Assembly (NCBI GenBank): GCA_029571425.1
Contig: JAKPSR010000371.1
Coordinates: forward strand, 1 to 6,607
DNA length: 6,607 nt
Source of the DNA: Spirochaetota bacterium
GTDB lineage: Bacteria; Spirochaetota; Spirochaetia; Treponematales; Treponemataceae
Direction of reading: 5' to 3'
The notes under the pieces are model-generated. The model searched no databases and had not been told where the DNA came from. It was given only the letters and a program-made list of their open reading frames with translations. Numbering within the stretch: position 1 is the stretch's first letter; the number at the start of each line of letters is the position of its first letter. A program made the translations under genes and the position numbers. This document shows positions 1 through 6,204 of the stretch, in pieces.

Positions 1-153
1 GAGGCCGAGGTTGCCGAGCGGATTCGGCGGTGGCTCGAGTCCGAGCGGTCCGACACCTTCGCCGACCTCGAGATCGACAACGACTCGCATGACCCGAGGC
101 TCCGCGAGCTCGCGGCCTTCCTTAAGAAAAAATTCAAGGTGGGCGGCCGCTAG
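1..153 (+). CDS. C-terminal fragment of an unidentified protein (5' end outside window)
   Basis: An open frame runs from base 1 to a TAG at 151-153, giving the last 50 residues of a protein that begins outside the window. The peptide is highly charged and looks helical, with an ERIRRWLESE segment, a central ADLEIDNDSHDP stretch and a basic tail ending FLKKKFKVGGR. I do not recognise the family. The 'DLEIDND' stretch followed by a helix faintly recalls the C-terminal end of some P-loop kinases such as dephospho-CoA kinase, but that is too weak to name it. Codon use is GC-rich and like the neighbours, which supports real coding. The stop codon overlaps the stop of the convergent acyltransferase gene within a CTAG tetramer, so the two genes have no intergenic space and no room for a separate terminator. 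Confidence 0.6.
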   Translation, partial: EAEVAERIRRWLESERSDTFADLEIDNDSHDPRLRELAAFLKKKFKVGGR

Positions 154-1514
154 CCGCGGCGCGCCTCGACCCCGGCGGCGGTATCCCGCGTGGCCCGATA
201 CTCGGCGACGCAGTCGACGAACCGCGCGCGCATCGCGGCGGTCGCCTCCTCGAGCGACGCCTTCCGATCAAGCTTATACCGCTCGTAATACGGGCCCATG
301 TCGATGGGCTCGCCGGGAAGGTATACCGGCGTCTTGCGGAATCGATTGAGCCTGTTCCGAAGGGTGCCGCCCCGTACGCGCTCGACGAGGTCGTGGACGT
401 TCAGCGCGCGCTCGACGAGAAGATCGAAGGGGATGTCGTCGGGTATGTCGCGGGGATCGACCTGGGAGAGTATCTGAGCCGTCTCGAGGTGCCGCATCGC
501 GTACCACGCCTCCCCGCACGAGCGGCTCGCGATCTCGCGGGCGAGTGGCGGCATCGAGGCGACCTCCCCGCGGAAGATCATGGCCCACGCCGCGTTCCGC
601 ACGTGATATACCCGCTCCATCTGGTTCCCCGCGCGCGCGACCGAGAGCATCCCCTCGGCCCGGGAAAGGGCCGCGTCGACAAGCGCTTCCCGGTCCGGCA
701 TCATCGCCCCGTCCTGCCCCGTTCCCCGCCCGACGCCGTAGTGCGCGGCGAGCATGTCCATGCAGGCGACCGCGACTCGCCGCGCCCGCGCGGGAAGCGG
801 CATGCCTTCAGACCGGTCAAGGCCGATGAGCCTCTCGAGCTCGGCGAGCACGGACGGGAGCTCCCTCCGGGCGTCCTTCCCAAAGCGATAGTGAAGGGAG
901 AGCGGAAGGTAGACGACGCGCTCGGCCCGTCCCGCGCGCGCGAGGTCCTCGCACGCCCAGAGGGCGAAGCGCGCGGTGCCGGTCTCGAGCTCGCCGACCG
1001 ACTCGCTGTCGTGGGTTACGTGCCCCTCGGGCGCGAGCGCGAGGGGAAAGGGCCCGTCGGTGACGAGCTTCCGCACCCGCGTCATGCCGCGCGCGTCCAT
1101 CTTGAGATGGTTGATCGGGACGGCGCCGACGCGGGGAAGGAGCCAACCGACGAAGGCAGAGGACCAGCGCGGCACCTCCGCCCCGTAGACGAAGTGTGCG
1201 TGCGTGATCCCGCGAAGCGGGACCCTAAGCGACTTCGCCGCCTTCTTGAGGGCGTGATGGAAAAGGTAGGCCACCGCCTGGGGATCGTCCCCGTACGCGT
1301 GGCGGAAGCCGACGATCAGGCGAGCCTTCCCATCGGCGAAGTCGCGGTAGGCGCCAACGAGGCGCTCGGGCGAGAGGACGACCGGCTCGCCGAAGCCGAG
1401 TCGGCGAGCGATCGGCTGGATGACGAGGTCGATACATGAGATCAACGGACGCTCGAGGCGGGGCTCGGGAAGCTCGAGGTCGCCAAAGGGCTCGGTTTGC
1501 GGTAGGTATTTCAC
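150..1514 (-). CDS. PlsC-like 1-acyl-sn-glycerol-3-phosphate acyltransferase family protein with a large insertion
   Basis: This is a lysophosphatidic-acid-acyltransferase-type (PlsC/LPLAT) protein, expected to transfer a fatty acyl group to a glycerophospholipid or related lipid at the membrane. Taking the GTG at 1514 as start gives 454 residues. Seen in the sequence: the catalytic HX4D motif (His72 and Asp77 in RHAYGDD), a motif II-like GAVPI (130-134) and the substrate-binding motif APEGH (161-165). A strand-like YLPLSLHYRF follows at 202-211, then VYLPGEPIDM (397-406) and YYERYK, which resemble the last strand and tail of ordinary PlsC proteins. Between these lie about 185 mainly helical residues, so the protein is almost twice the usual ~240 residues. 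No clear transmembrane segment is visible. The frame stays open up to an ATG at 1646, but that start would overlap asnA and both promoters. GTG-1514 begins just before the recognisable part, though it has only a weak RBS. The exact acyl acceptor cannot be told from sequence. Confidence 0.85.
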   Translation of the reverse strand: MKYLPQTEPFGDLELPEPRLERPLISCIDLVIQPIARRLGFGEPVVLSPERLVGAYRDFADGKARLIVGFRHAYGDDPQAVAYLFHHALKKAAKSLRVPLRGITHAHFVYGAEVPRWSSAFVGWLLPRVGAVPINHLKMDARGMTRVRKLVTDGPFPLALAPEGHVTHDSESVGELETGTARFALWACEDLARAGRAERVVYLPLSLHYRFGKDARRELPSVLAELERLIGLDRSEGMPLPARARRVAVACMDMLAAHYGVGRGTGQDGAMMPDREALVDAALSRAEGMLSVARAGNQMERVYHVRNAAWAMIFRGEVASMPPLAREIASRSCGEAWYAMRHLETAQILSQVDPRDIPDDIPFDLLVERALNVHDLVERVRGGTLRNRLNRFRKTPVYLPGEPIDMGPYYERYKLDRKASLEEATAAMRARFVDCVAEYRATRDTAAGVEARRG

Positions 1515-1520
1515 TCGATA

Positions 1521-1550
1521 AGTGTAGCCTGGCCCGGCGCCGCTTGTAAA
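1521..1550 (-). promoter_or_regulatory. Putative sigma70-type promoter of the acyltransferase gene
   Basis: Read on the reverse strand, TTTACA (1545-1550) is followed after 18 bp by TACACT (1521-1526). These match the TTGACA and TATAAT consensus at five and four positions. Transcription would begin near 1514, at or just before the proposed GTG start. The message would then be nearly leaderless, or translation would start at a later codon such as the TTG in the sequence encoding ERPLIS. Prediction by eye only. Confidence 0.35.
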
Positions 1551-1553
1551 GCG
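1541..1553. repeat. Perfect 5-bp inverted repeat (CGCTT-GTA-AAGCG) over the acyltransferase -35 box
   Basis: CGCTT at 1541-1545 and AAGCG at 1549-1553 are perfect inverted complements around a 3-bp centre. The element covers the proposed reverse-strand -35 hexamer (1545-1550). It could be an operator half-site pair, but such short palindromes also arise by chance in GC-rich DNA. Confidence 0.4.
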
Positions 1554-1575
1554 AAGCTCGATCGCCGGGAACGCG

Positions 1576-1591
1576 GCGCTTGCGCAAACGC
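1576..1591. repeat. Near-perfect 16-bp palindrome over the asnA -35 box
   Basis: GCGCTTGCGCAAACGC reads as a palindrome with one mismatched pair (C1579/A1588) around a perfect TTGCGCAA core at 1580-1587. The core contains the proposed asnA -35 hexamer (1580-1585), the position expected for a repressor site. No regulator gene is visible in the window. Confidence 0.4.
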
Positions 1592-1608
1592 GGCGGGACG
1601 GGTAATAT
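1580..1608 (+). promoter_or_regulatory. Putative sigma70-type promoter of asnA
   Basis: TTGCGC (1580-1585) and TAATAT (1603-1608) are separated by 17 bp. The predicted start of transcription is near 1615, leaving a leader of about 30 nt. That is too short for a T-box or other riboswitch. It is the most AT-rich patch in the intergenic region, which supports the -10 call. Confidence 0.5.
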
Positions 1609-1633
1609 AAGACCCGCGACTTTTCAACGTCGA

Positions 1634-1640
1634 AAGGGGA
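1634..1640 (+). promoter_or_regulatory. Ribosome binding site of asnA
   Basis: AAGGGGA lies just upstream of the ATG at 1645, with the AAGG core 7 nt away. This purine-rich, well-spaced Shine-Dalgarno sequence supports 1645 as the true start. Confidence 0.65.
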
Positions 1641-1644
1641 TATC

Positions 1645-2682
1645 ATGCCGCAACTGACGATTCCGGCCGGCTACCGGCCCATGCTGACCGTCAAGGAAAC
1701 CGAACAGGCCATCATCCGCATCAAGGACTTCTTCCAGCTTACCCTCTCAACCGAGCTTAACCTGACGCGCGTCACCGCCCCGCTCTTCGTCCAGCGCGGG
1801 AAGGGCATCAACGACGACCTGAACGGGATCGAGCGGCCGGTGCATTTCCCGGTCAAGGATATGAACGAGACCGAGCTCGAGATCGTCCACTCCCTCGCGA
1901 AGTGGAAGCGCCTCAAGCTCACCGACCTCGCGCTGGGCACGGGCTTCGGTATCTACACCGACATGAACGCGATCCGCGCCGACGAGGAGCTTGACAACAT
2001 ACACTCCCTCTACGTCGACCAGTGGGACTGGGAGATGGAGATGTCCGACGGGGACCGGAACCTCGATTTCCTGAAGGACGTCGTGCGGAAGATATACCGC
2101 TGCCTCAAGCGGACCGAGTTCTTCATATACGATAACCACCCGTCGATTAAGCCCGAGCTTCCCGAGCACATCGCCTTCGTGCACGCCGAGGACCTTTTGG
2201 CCCGCTATCCCGGCAAGACCGCGAAGGAGCGCGAGAACGAGGCAGCTCGCGAGCACGGGGCCGTGTTCATCATCGGGATCGGCGCGCCGCTCGCCGACGG
2301 CACCCTGCACGACGGGCGCGCCCCCGACTACGACGACTGGATCACGGAGACCGGCGCGGGAAAGCGCGGCCTCAACGGCGACCTTCTGGTGTGGAACTCC
2401 GTCCTTGGGCAGGCCTTCGAGCTCTCCTCGATGGGCATCCGCGTCAGCCCGGATTCGATGCGCCGGCAGCTCGACGCGCGGGGATGCCCCGAGCGCTCCG
2501 GCCTCTACTTCCACCGGAAGCTCCTCGCGGGCGAGCTGGTGCAGTCGATCGGCGGGGGCATTGGCCAGTCGCGCCTGTGCATGTACTTCCTGAAGAAGGC
2601 GCACATCGGCGAGACCCAGGTTTCCGTGTGGCCCGAGCCGATGCTCGACGCGTGCAAGAAGGCCGGGGTCCCGATCCTCTGA
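1645..2682 (+). CDS. asnA: Aspartate--ammonia ligase (asparagine synthetase A)
   Basis: AsnA makes L-asparagine from L-aspartate, ammonia and ATP (giving AMP and PPi) through an aspartyl-adenylate, using free ammonia rather than glutamine. It is a soluble homodimer with a class II aminoacyl-tRNA-synthetase-like fold. The 345-residue length fits the family (E. coli about 330). Family blocks are visible in order: VTAPLFVQRGKGINDDLNG (43-61), IVHSLAKWKR (80-89), GIYTDMNAIRADEELDN (102-118), YVDQWDWE (123-130) and the motif 3-like GGGIGQSRLCM (303-313), followed by HIGETQVSVWPEPM. No expected block is missing, so the enzyme should be active. The start has a good RBS and promoter, and it is transcribed divergently from the acyltransferase. 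It ends 4 bp from the convergent GNAT gene, so it looks monocistronic. The identity is secure. Regulation is unknown, apart from a palindrome on the -35 box. Confidence 0.97.
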   Translation: MPQLTIPAGYRPMLTVKETEQAIIRIKDFFQLTLSTELNLTRVTAPLFVQRGKGINDDLNGIERPVHFPVKDMNETELEIVHSLAKWKRLKLTDLALGTGFGIYTDMNAIRADEELDNIHSLYVDQWDWEMEMSDGDRNLDFLKDVVRKIYRCLKRTEFFIYDNHPSIKPELPEHIAFVHAEDLLARYPGKTAKERENEAAREHGAVFIIGIGAPLADGTLHDGRAPDYDDWITETGAGKRGLNGDLLVWNSVLGQAFELSSMGIRVSPDSMRRQLDARGCPERSGLYFHRKLLAGELVQSIGGGIGQSRLCMYFLKKAHIGETQVSVWPEPMLDACKKAGVPIL

Positions 2683-2686
2683 TCGC

Positions 2687-3139
2687 CTATACCCGCGGCA
2701 TGCTCTTTTCGTAAAAATGGGATGACTTAAACCGGACGTAGCCCTCGCGCTCGTAGAAGGCGTGGGCGCGGTCGCGGTGCGTCTGCGAGTGAAGCTTGAC
2801 CACGCGTAGGCCGAGCTCGCGCGAGCGGGCCTCGGCGGCGGCGAGCAGCGCCTTGCCGACCCCGCGCGAGCGCTTGCCCTCGGCGACGAGGAGCTCGGCG
2901 ATCTCGAGGTATGGCTTGAGGCCGAGCTCGACGCAGGGGAAGCACTGGAGAAATCCGACGATCCGGCCGCCCAAACGGGCGACGAGGACGCGGTTCTTCC
3001 CGTCCGCCAGGATGCGCGCGAATGAGTCGAGGAAATCCCCCTCGTCGAAGGCGTACGAGCGGTCCCAGTCCCCGAAGAGGGCGAAGAGCTCCTCCCGGTC
3101 GGCGGCGACCGCAATGGCGATCGAAACCGCTTCGGCCAT
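2687..3139 (-). CDS. GNAT-family N-acetyltransferase
   Basis: A 150-residue single-domain GNAT protein, expected to transfer an acetyl group from acetyl-CoA to an amine on a small molecule or protein. The central strands are RVLVARLGGRIVGFLQ (50-65) and YLEIAELLVAEG (77-88). The acetyl-CoA pyrophosphate loop fits the R/Q-x-x-G-x-G/A motif as RSRGVG (90-95), followed by helix KALLAAAEARSRELG. The C-terminal block HAFYEREGYVR (126-136) includes Tyr129, where many GNATs have the general acid. No signal peptide or membrane segment is seen, so it is probably cytoplasmic. It starts 4 bp after the icd stop, and its AAGG lies only 2 nt before the ATG, so translation is probably coupled to icd. The substrate cannot be deduced. 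The operon position alone does not show that it acts on isocitrate dehydrogenase. Confidence 0.85.
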   Translation of the reverse strand: MAEAVSIAIAVAADREELFALFGDWDRSYAFDEGDFLDSFARILADGKNRVLVARLGGRIVGFLQCFPCVELGLKPYLEIAELLVAEGKRSRGVGKALLAAAEARSRELGLRVVKLHSQTHRDRAHAFYEREGYVRFKSSHFYEKSMPRV

Positions 3140-3143
3140 AGCC

Positions 3144-4352
3144 TTAGGCCCCCGCGGCCACGCGCTCGGCGATGCGGTCGATGAACTGCCATGAGTCGAG
3201 GATCTCGGTCGCCTTCGGCGAGGCGAGCTTCGCGAGATCGCCGGTCATCGCGCCTGACTCGATGAGGGCGAGGGTCTCGCGCTCGACGCGCTGGGCGAAG
3301 GCCGCGAGCTCCGGGGTCCCGTCGAGCTCGGCCCGCTTGGCGAGGGCTCCCGTCCAGGCGAAGATTAGGGCGACGGGGTTCGTCGACGTCTTCTCGCCCT
3401 TCAGGTACTTATAGTAGTGGCGCTGGACCGTGCCGTGCGCGGCCTCATACTCGAACACCCCGTCGGGTGAGACGAGCACGCTCGTCATCATCGCGAGGCT
3501 GCCGGAGGCCGAGGCAACCATGTCGCTCATCACGTCCCCGTCGTAGTTCTTGCACGCCCAGAGGAAGCCGCCCTTCGACTGCATGACACGGGCGACCGCG
3601 TCGTCGATCAGGGTATAGAAGTACTCGACGCCGGCCTTCTCGAACCGGTCCTTGAACTCGGCGTCGAAGGTCTGCTGGAAGATTTCCTTGAAGCGCCCGT
3701 CGTAGGTCTTCGATATGGTATCCTTCGTCGCGAACCAGACATCGACATGCTCGGAGAGCCCGTAGAGGAAGCAGGCGCGGGCGAAGCTTCGGATCGAGGC
3801 GTCGAGGTTGTGTATCCCCTGGATCACCCCCGGCCCCTTCATCTCCATGATGGTCTTGCGTACCTCGGTCCCGTCGGCTCGGGTGAAGACGAGTTCGGCC
3901 TTGCCCGGGCCGTCGACGGCGATCTCGCAATTCTTGTATACGTCCCCGTAGGCGTGGCGGCCGAGGACGAGCGGTTTCTCCCAGCAGGAGACGGTTGCCT
4001 TGATGTTCTTGACCGGGATGGGCTTGCGGAATACCGTCCCGTCGAGCTCGGCGCGGATAATCCCGTTCGGGCTCGGGGTTAAGGCCTTGAGCTTGTACTC
4101 TTCCATACGCGCGGCGTTCGAGGTGATCGTGGCGCACTTCACCCCGACCCCCAACCGCTTGATCGCGCGCGCGGCCTCGTAGGTGATGCGGTCGTCTGAG
4201 TCGTCGCGAGCCTTGAGGCCGAGGTCGAAGTACTCGGCCTTCAGGTCGACGAAGGGGGCGATCAGCTTTTCCTTGATCACCGCCCAGAGCACCCGGGTCA
4301 TCTCGTCGCCGTCGAGCTCGGCGATCGCGTTCTTCATCTGTATCTTGGCCAT
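3144..4352 (-). CDS. icd: NADP-dependent isocitrate dehydrogenase (eukaryote-like homodimeric type)
   Basis: This enzyme oxidatively decarboxylates isocitrate to 2-oxoglutarate with NADP+ and a divalent metal, in the cytoplasm. The 402-residue protein belongs to the family of human IDH1/IDH2 and Thermotoga IDH, not the E. coli Icd type. It opens with IAELDGDEMTR (10-20). Substrate residues fall at the same numbers as recalled for human IDH1: Thr77, Ser94 and Arg100 in SPNGIIR, Arg109, and Arg132 in LGRHAYGD. The catalytic Lys is K210 (FATKDT) and the metal ligands are D273 and D277 in YDGDVMSD. HGTVQRH (306-312) supplies the Arg and His typical of NADP specificity. The frame is open to 4490, but ATG-4352 has AAGGA 8 nt upstream and gives the family length. 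The ATG at 4361 leaves no RBS space. Icd is transcribed from a good promoter and followed at 4 bp by the GNAT gene. Confidence 0.96.
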   Translation of the reverse strand: MAKIQMKNAIAELDGDEMTRVLWAVIKEKLIAPFVDLKAEYFDLGLKARDDSDDRITYEAARAIKRLGVGVKCATITSNAARMEEYKLKALTPSPNGIIRAELDGTVFRKPIPVKNIKATVSCWEKPLVLGRHAYGDVYKNCEIAVDGPGKAELVFTRADGTEVRKTIMEMKGPGVIQGIHNLDASIRSFARACFLYGLSEHVDVWFATKDTISKTYDGRFKEIFQQTFDAEFKDRFEKAGVEYFYTLIDDAVARVMQSKGGFLWACKNYDGDVMSDMVASASGSLAMMTSVLVSPDGVFEYEAAHGTVQRHYYKYLKGEKTSTNPVALIFAWTGALAKRAELDGTPELAAFAQRVERETLALIESGAMTGDLAKLASPKATEILDSWQFIDRIAERVAAGA

Positions 4353-4360
4353 CTCGCCCA

Positions 4361-4365
4361 TCCTT
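4361..4365 (-). promoter_or_regulatory. Ribosome binding site deciding the icd start
   Basis: On the reverse strand AAGGA lies 8 nt before the ATG at 4352, ideal spacing. It overlaps the alternative in-frame ATG at 4361, which therefore could not use it. This favours the 402-residue product. Confidence 0.65.
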
Positions 4366-4386
4366 GTTCCGTTCGGTATGGCCGGC

Positions 4387-4415
4387 ATTGTAGCCGAAAA
4401 AAAAGCCCTCGACAA
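4387..4415 (-). promoter_or_regulatory. Putative sigma70-type promoter of icd-GNAT
   Basis: On the reverse strand TTGTCG (4410-4415) and TACAAT (4387-4392) are spaced by 17 bp. The -10 matches the consensus at five of six positions. The spacer contains a run of eight T. Transcription should start near 4380, giving a leader of about 28 nt before ATG-4352. Confidence 0.55.
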
Positions 4416-4418
4416 GGT

Positions 4419-4447
4419 TTGACAGGGCGCGCCGGGTCGGCAATACT
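4419..4447 (+). promoter_or_regulatory. Putative sigma70-type promoter of the HD-GYP gene
   Basis: A perfect TTGACA (4419-4424) is followed after 17 bp by AATACT (4442-4447), which matches the -10 consensus at four of six positions. The predicted start is near 4454, leaving a leader of only about 11 nt before ATG-4465. The -35 box lies 3 bp from that of the divergent icd promoter. Confidence 0.5.
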
Positions 4448-4458
4448 GGAGGAAGAGG
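4448..4458 (+). promoter_or_regulatory. Ribosome binding site of the HD-GYP gene
   Basis: GGAGGAAGAGG precedes the ATG at 4465, with the nearer AGAGG ending 6 nt before it and the GGAGG ending 12 nt before it. If transcription starts near 4454 only the nearer element would be in the mRNA. The start is also fixed by the transmembrane segment, which begins about residue 7. Confidence 0.6.
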
Positions 4459-4464
4459 CCTGCA

Positions 4465-6204
4465 ATGACCCTTCGCGCCCGAATATTCATCGCCTATGGT
4501 TGCCTTCTCGTCGTTATCGCCGCGGTGTCCTTCGTGTACACCAGGTCGCAGGTGGGTGCCGAGATGCTCGGCGCCGTGGAACGGCAATACGTCACCCAGG
4601 GGATTGCGGTCGCGCGGTCCCTGGAGGGGCATTTCGCGTCCGTCGAGGCGGACATCCGGACCTTGGCCGAAAATCCTACCGTCGTCGAGCCGGACGATTC
4701 CGCGTTCACCTCGTTCCTCGACGCTGACCCGGCGACCTTCCGCTACCGCATCGGGCCGAAGGAAGCCTCAATCATCGCCCTCTTCAGCCGCTATCGCGCC
4801 CACCATCCGTACGTTAATTCCGTCTATATGGGTCGGGAGAATGGGAGTTTCGTCCGCTCGCATCCGCGCACGAGCGCGACGCGCTACGACCCGCGTGACC
4901 GTCCCTGGTATCGCCTTGCCCTCGATAACCCCGGAGTTCCCGCCCGAACCGCCCCGTACCGCTCGGTTACGAACGGGGACGTGAACATCGGCACGGTGAT
5001 CGCCCTGCTCGGGTCAGACCATCGCGTCGTCGGCGTCCTTGGGATGGACGTGACCCTGGGGGCAATCGAGGCGGACCTTCGCTCGGTCCCGCTCGAGTTC
5101 GGCGGCTACCTTGAGTTCTGGGACGCCGCGGGGACCGTGCTGATATCGCCGGACCCGGGGCGCGTCGGGCTCGCCGGCGATGACGGGAATTACCGCGAGG
5201 CCGGCGTCCCCCGAGGCTCGCGCGCCACGCGGGGAAACGGGTTCTATCGGTTCGTGACCCGCGTCTCCGTCCCCGAGGGGAGCGTCGTCGCCTTCGTGCC
5301 GGAGGCACTCGTCCGAGAGAGGGAAAACGCCGTGTTTCGCGAGAGGTTTTCCTACATACTCGTCATCCTCTCGGCCTTCCTCGCCATGCTCGTGCTCATT
5401 CTCGAAGCCTACCTGTTCCGCCCACTTAAGGGGATAGAGGCGGTCCTTTCCCTGTCCGCGGCGAAGGGGCAACCCGAGAGAATGAGCGTTCCCGCGTCCG
5501 GCGAGCTCGCCGACTTCCAGGAAAAGTACAACAGCCTCGTCGACCTCATCGAGCGCGAGGGCGATGAGCTGAAGAAAACGAAGTTTCTCGTCATCACCAG
5601 CCTCGCCTCGCTCGCCCAAAAACGCGACAACGAGACCGGCCTTCACATCCTGCGGACGCAAAAGTACATGGACGTCATCGCCCGCGCCTACGGCCAACGG
5701 AGGGCCGGCTCGCCCCTCGACGAGTCGCGGGTGAGGCTGATGGTCCTTTGCGCGCCCCTCCACGACATCGGAAAGGTCGCCATACCGGACTGTATCCTTC
5801 TGAAACCGGGCAGGTTGACCGAGGATGAATTCGAGGAGATGAAGAGGCACACAACCTACGGGCGCGAGGCGCTCGAGATGGCCCAGGTGGACATCGAGGA
5901 CCGAGACTTCATGGCGACCGTTATCGCAATCGTGGCGTACCACCACGAGAGATGGGACGGCACCGGATATCCGGAGCGACTGGAGCGCGAGGCTATCCCG
6001 ATCGAGGCCCGGTTCATGGCCTTAGCCGACGTCTACGACGCTCTTACCACCGCGCGCGTGTACAAGCCCGCTTTTCCGCACGATGAGGCCGTACGGGCTA
6101 TTCGCGAGGGGAGGGGTACGCAGTTCGATCCCGACGTGGTAGACGCTTTCCTCGCGGTCGAGGGGACGTTCCGCGAGATCGCCGTCCTTTACAAGGATGG
6201 CTGA
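4465..6204 (+). CDS. Membrane dCache_1-HAMP-HD-GYP protein, probable c-di-GMP phosphodiesterase
   Basis: A 579-residue inner-membrane sensor. TM1 lies at about 7-27 and TM2 at about 295-318, enclosing a periplasmic double Cache domain. A HAMP-like linker follows (about 318-368, RPLKGIE then SGELADFQEKYNSL), then a short helix and an HD-GYP domain (about 378-579). The catalytic set is complete: E390 and H394 (NETGLH), H433-D434 with K437 (LHDIGK), H462, H493-H494 and the signature HHERWDGTGYP (493-503), then D522 (ALADVYDAL). The domain should therefore hydrolyse cyclic di-GMP to pGpG or GMP. The extra Glu390 fits members that bind three metals. In the Cache domain Y141, R146, W148, Y149, Y165 and D195 match the pattern recalled for amino-acid-binding dCache_1 sensors. 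No GGDEF, PAS or receiver domain is present. The ThrE-like gene overlaps its end by 8 bp. Domain identity is secure; the ligand is inferred. Confidence 0.93.
   Translation: MTLRARIFIAYGCLLVVIAAVSFVYTRSQVGAEMLGAVERQYVTQGIAVARSLEGHFASVEADIRTLAENPTVVEPDDSAFTSFLDADPATFRYRIGPKEASIIALFSRYRAHHPYVNSVYMGRENGSFVRSHPRTSATRYDPRDRPWYRLALDNPGVPARTAPYRSVTNGDVNIGTVIALLGSDHRVVGVLGMDVTLGAIEADLRSVPLEFGGYLEFWDAAGTVLISPDPGRVGLAGDDGNYREAGVPRGSRATRGNGFYRFVTRVSVPEGSVVAFVPEALVRERENAVFRERFSYILVILSAFLAMLVLILEAYLFRPLKGIEAVLSLSAAKGQPERMSVPASGELADFQEKYNSLVDLIEREGDELKKTKFLVITSLASLAQKRDNETGLHILRTQKYMDVIARAYGQRRAGSPLDESRVRLMVLCAPLHDIGKVAIPDCILLKPGRLTEDEFEEMKRHTTYGREALEMAQVDIEDRDFMATVIAIVAYHHERWDGTGYPERLEREAIPIEARFMALADVYDALTTARVYKPAFPHDEAVRAIREGRGTQFDPDVVDAFLAVEGTFREIAVLYKDG

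Noticed and set aside
393..1439. Forward 348-codon open frame
   Set aside because: Antisense to the acyltransferase and rich in Arg/Pro/Asp, with no family motif, RBS or promoter.
1515..1646. N-terminal extension of the acyltransferase from an ATG at 1646
   Set aside because: It would overlap the asnA start codon and cover both promoters and the asnA RBS. The extra 44 residues have no recognisable family content.
2672..2685. Hairpin at the asnA stop as an intrinsic terminator
   Set aside because: A stem of only 5 bp with no following T-run, so it does not meet the usual pattern.
1747..3192. Reverse-strand 481-codon open frame
   Set aside because: Antisense to asnA and out of frame with the GNAT gene. 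Its Ser/Arg/Pro-rich, low-complexity translation is typical of a shadow frame in GC-rich DNA.
4397..4404. A8 run as a poly-T terminator tract
   Set aside because: It lies in the 17-bp spacer of the icd promoter with no GC-rich stem before it, and no gene ends there.
4353..4490. N-terminal extension of icd from an ATG at 4490
   Set aside because: It would run through the HD-GYP start and both divergent promoters. The RBS and the family length both point to 4352.
3445..4632. Reverse-strand 395-codon open frame
   Set aside because: A frame-shifted reading of icd that gives an Arg-rich product with no domain, while the icd frame is fully conserved.
5014..5946. Reverse-strand 310-codon open frame
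   Set aside because: Antisense to conserved Cache and HD-GYP coding sequence, with no recognisable product.
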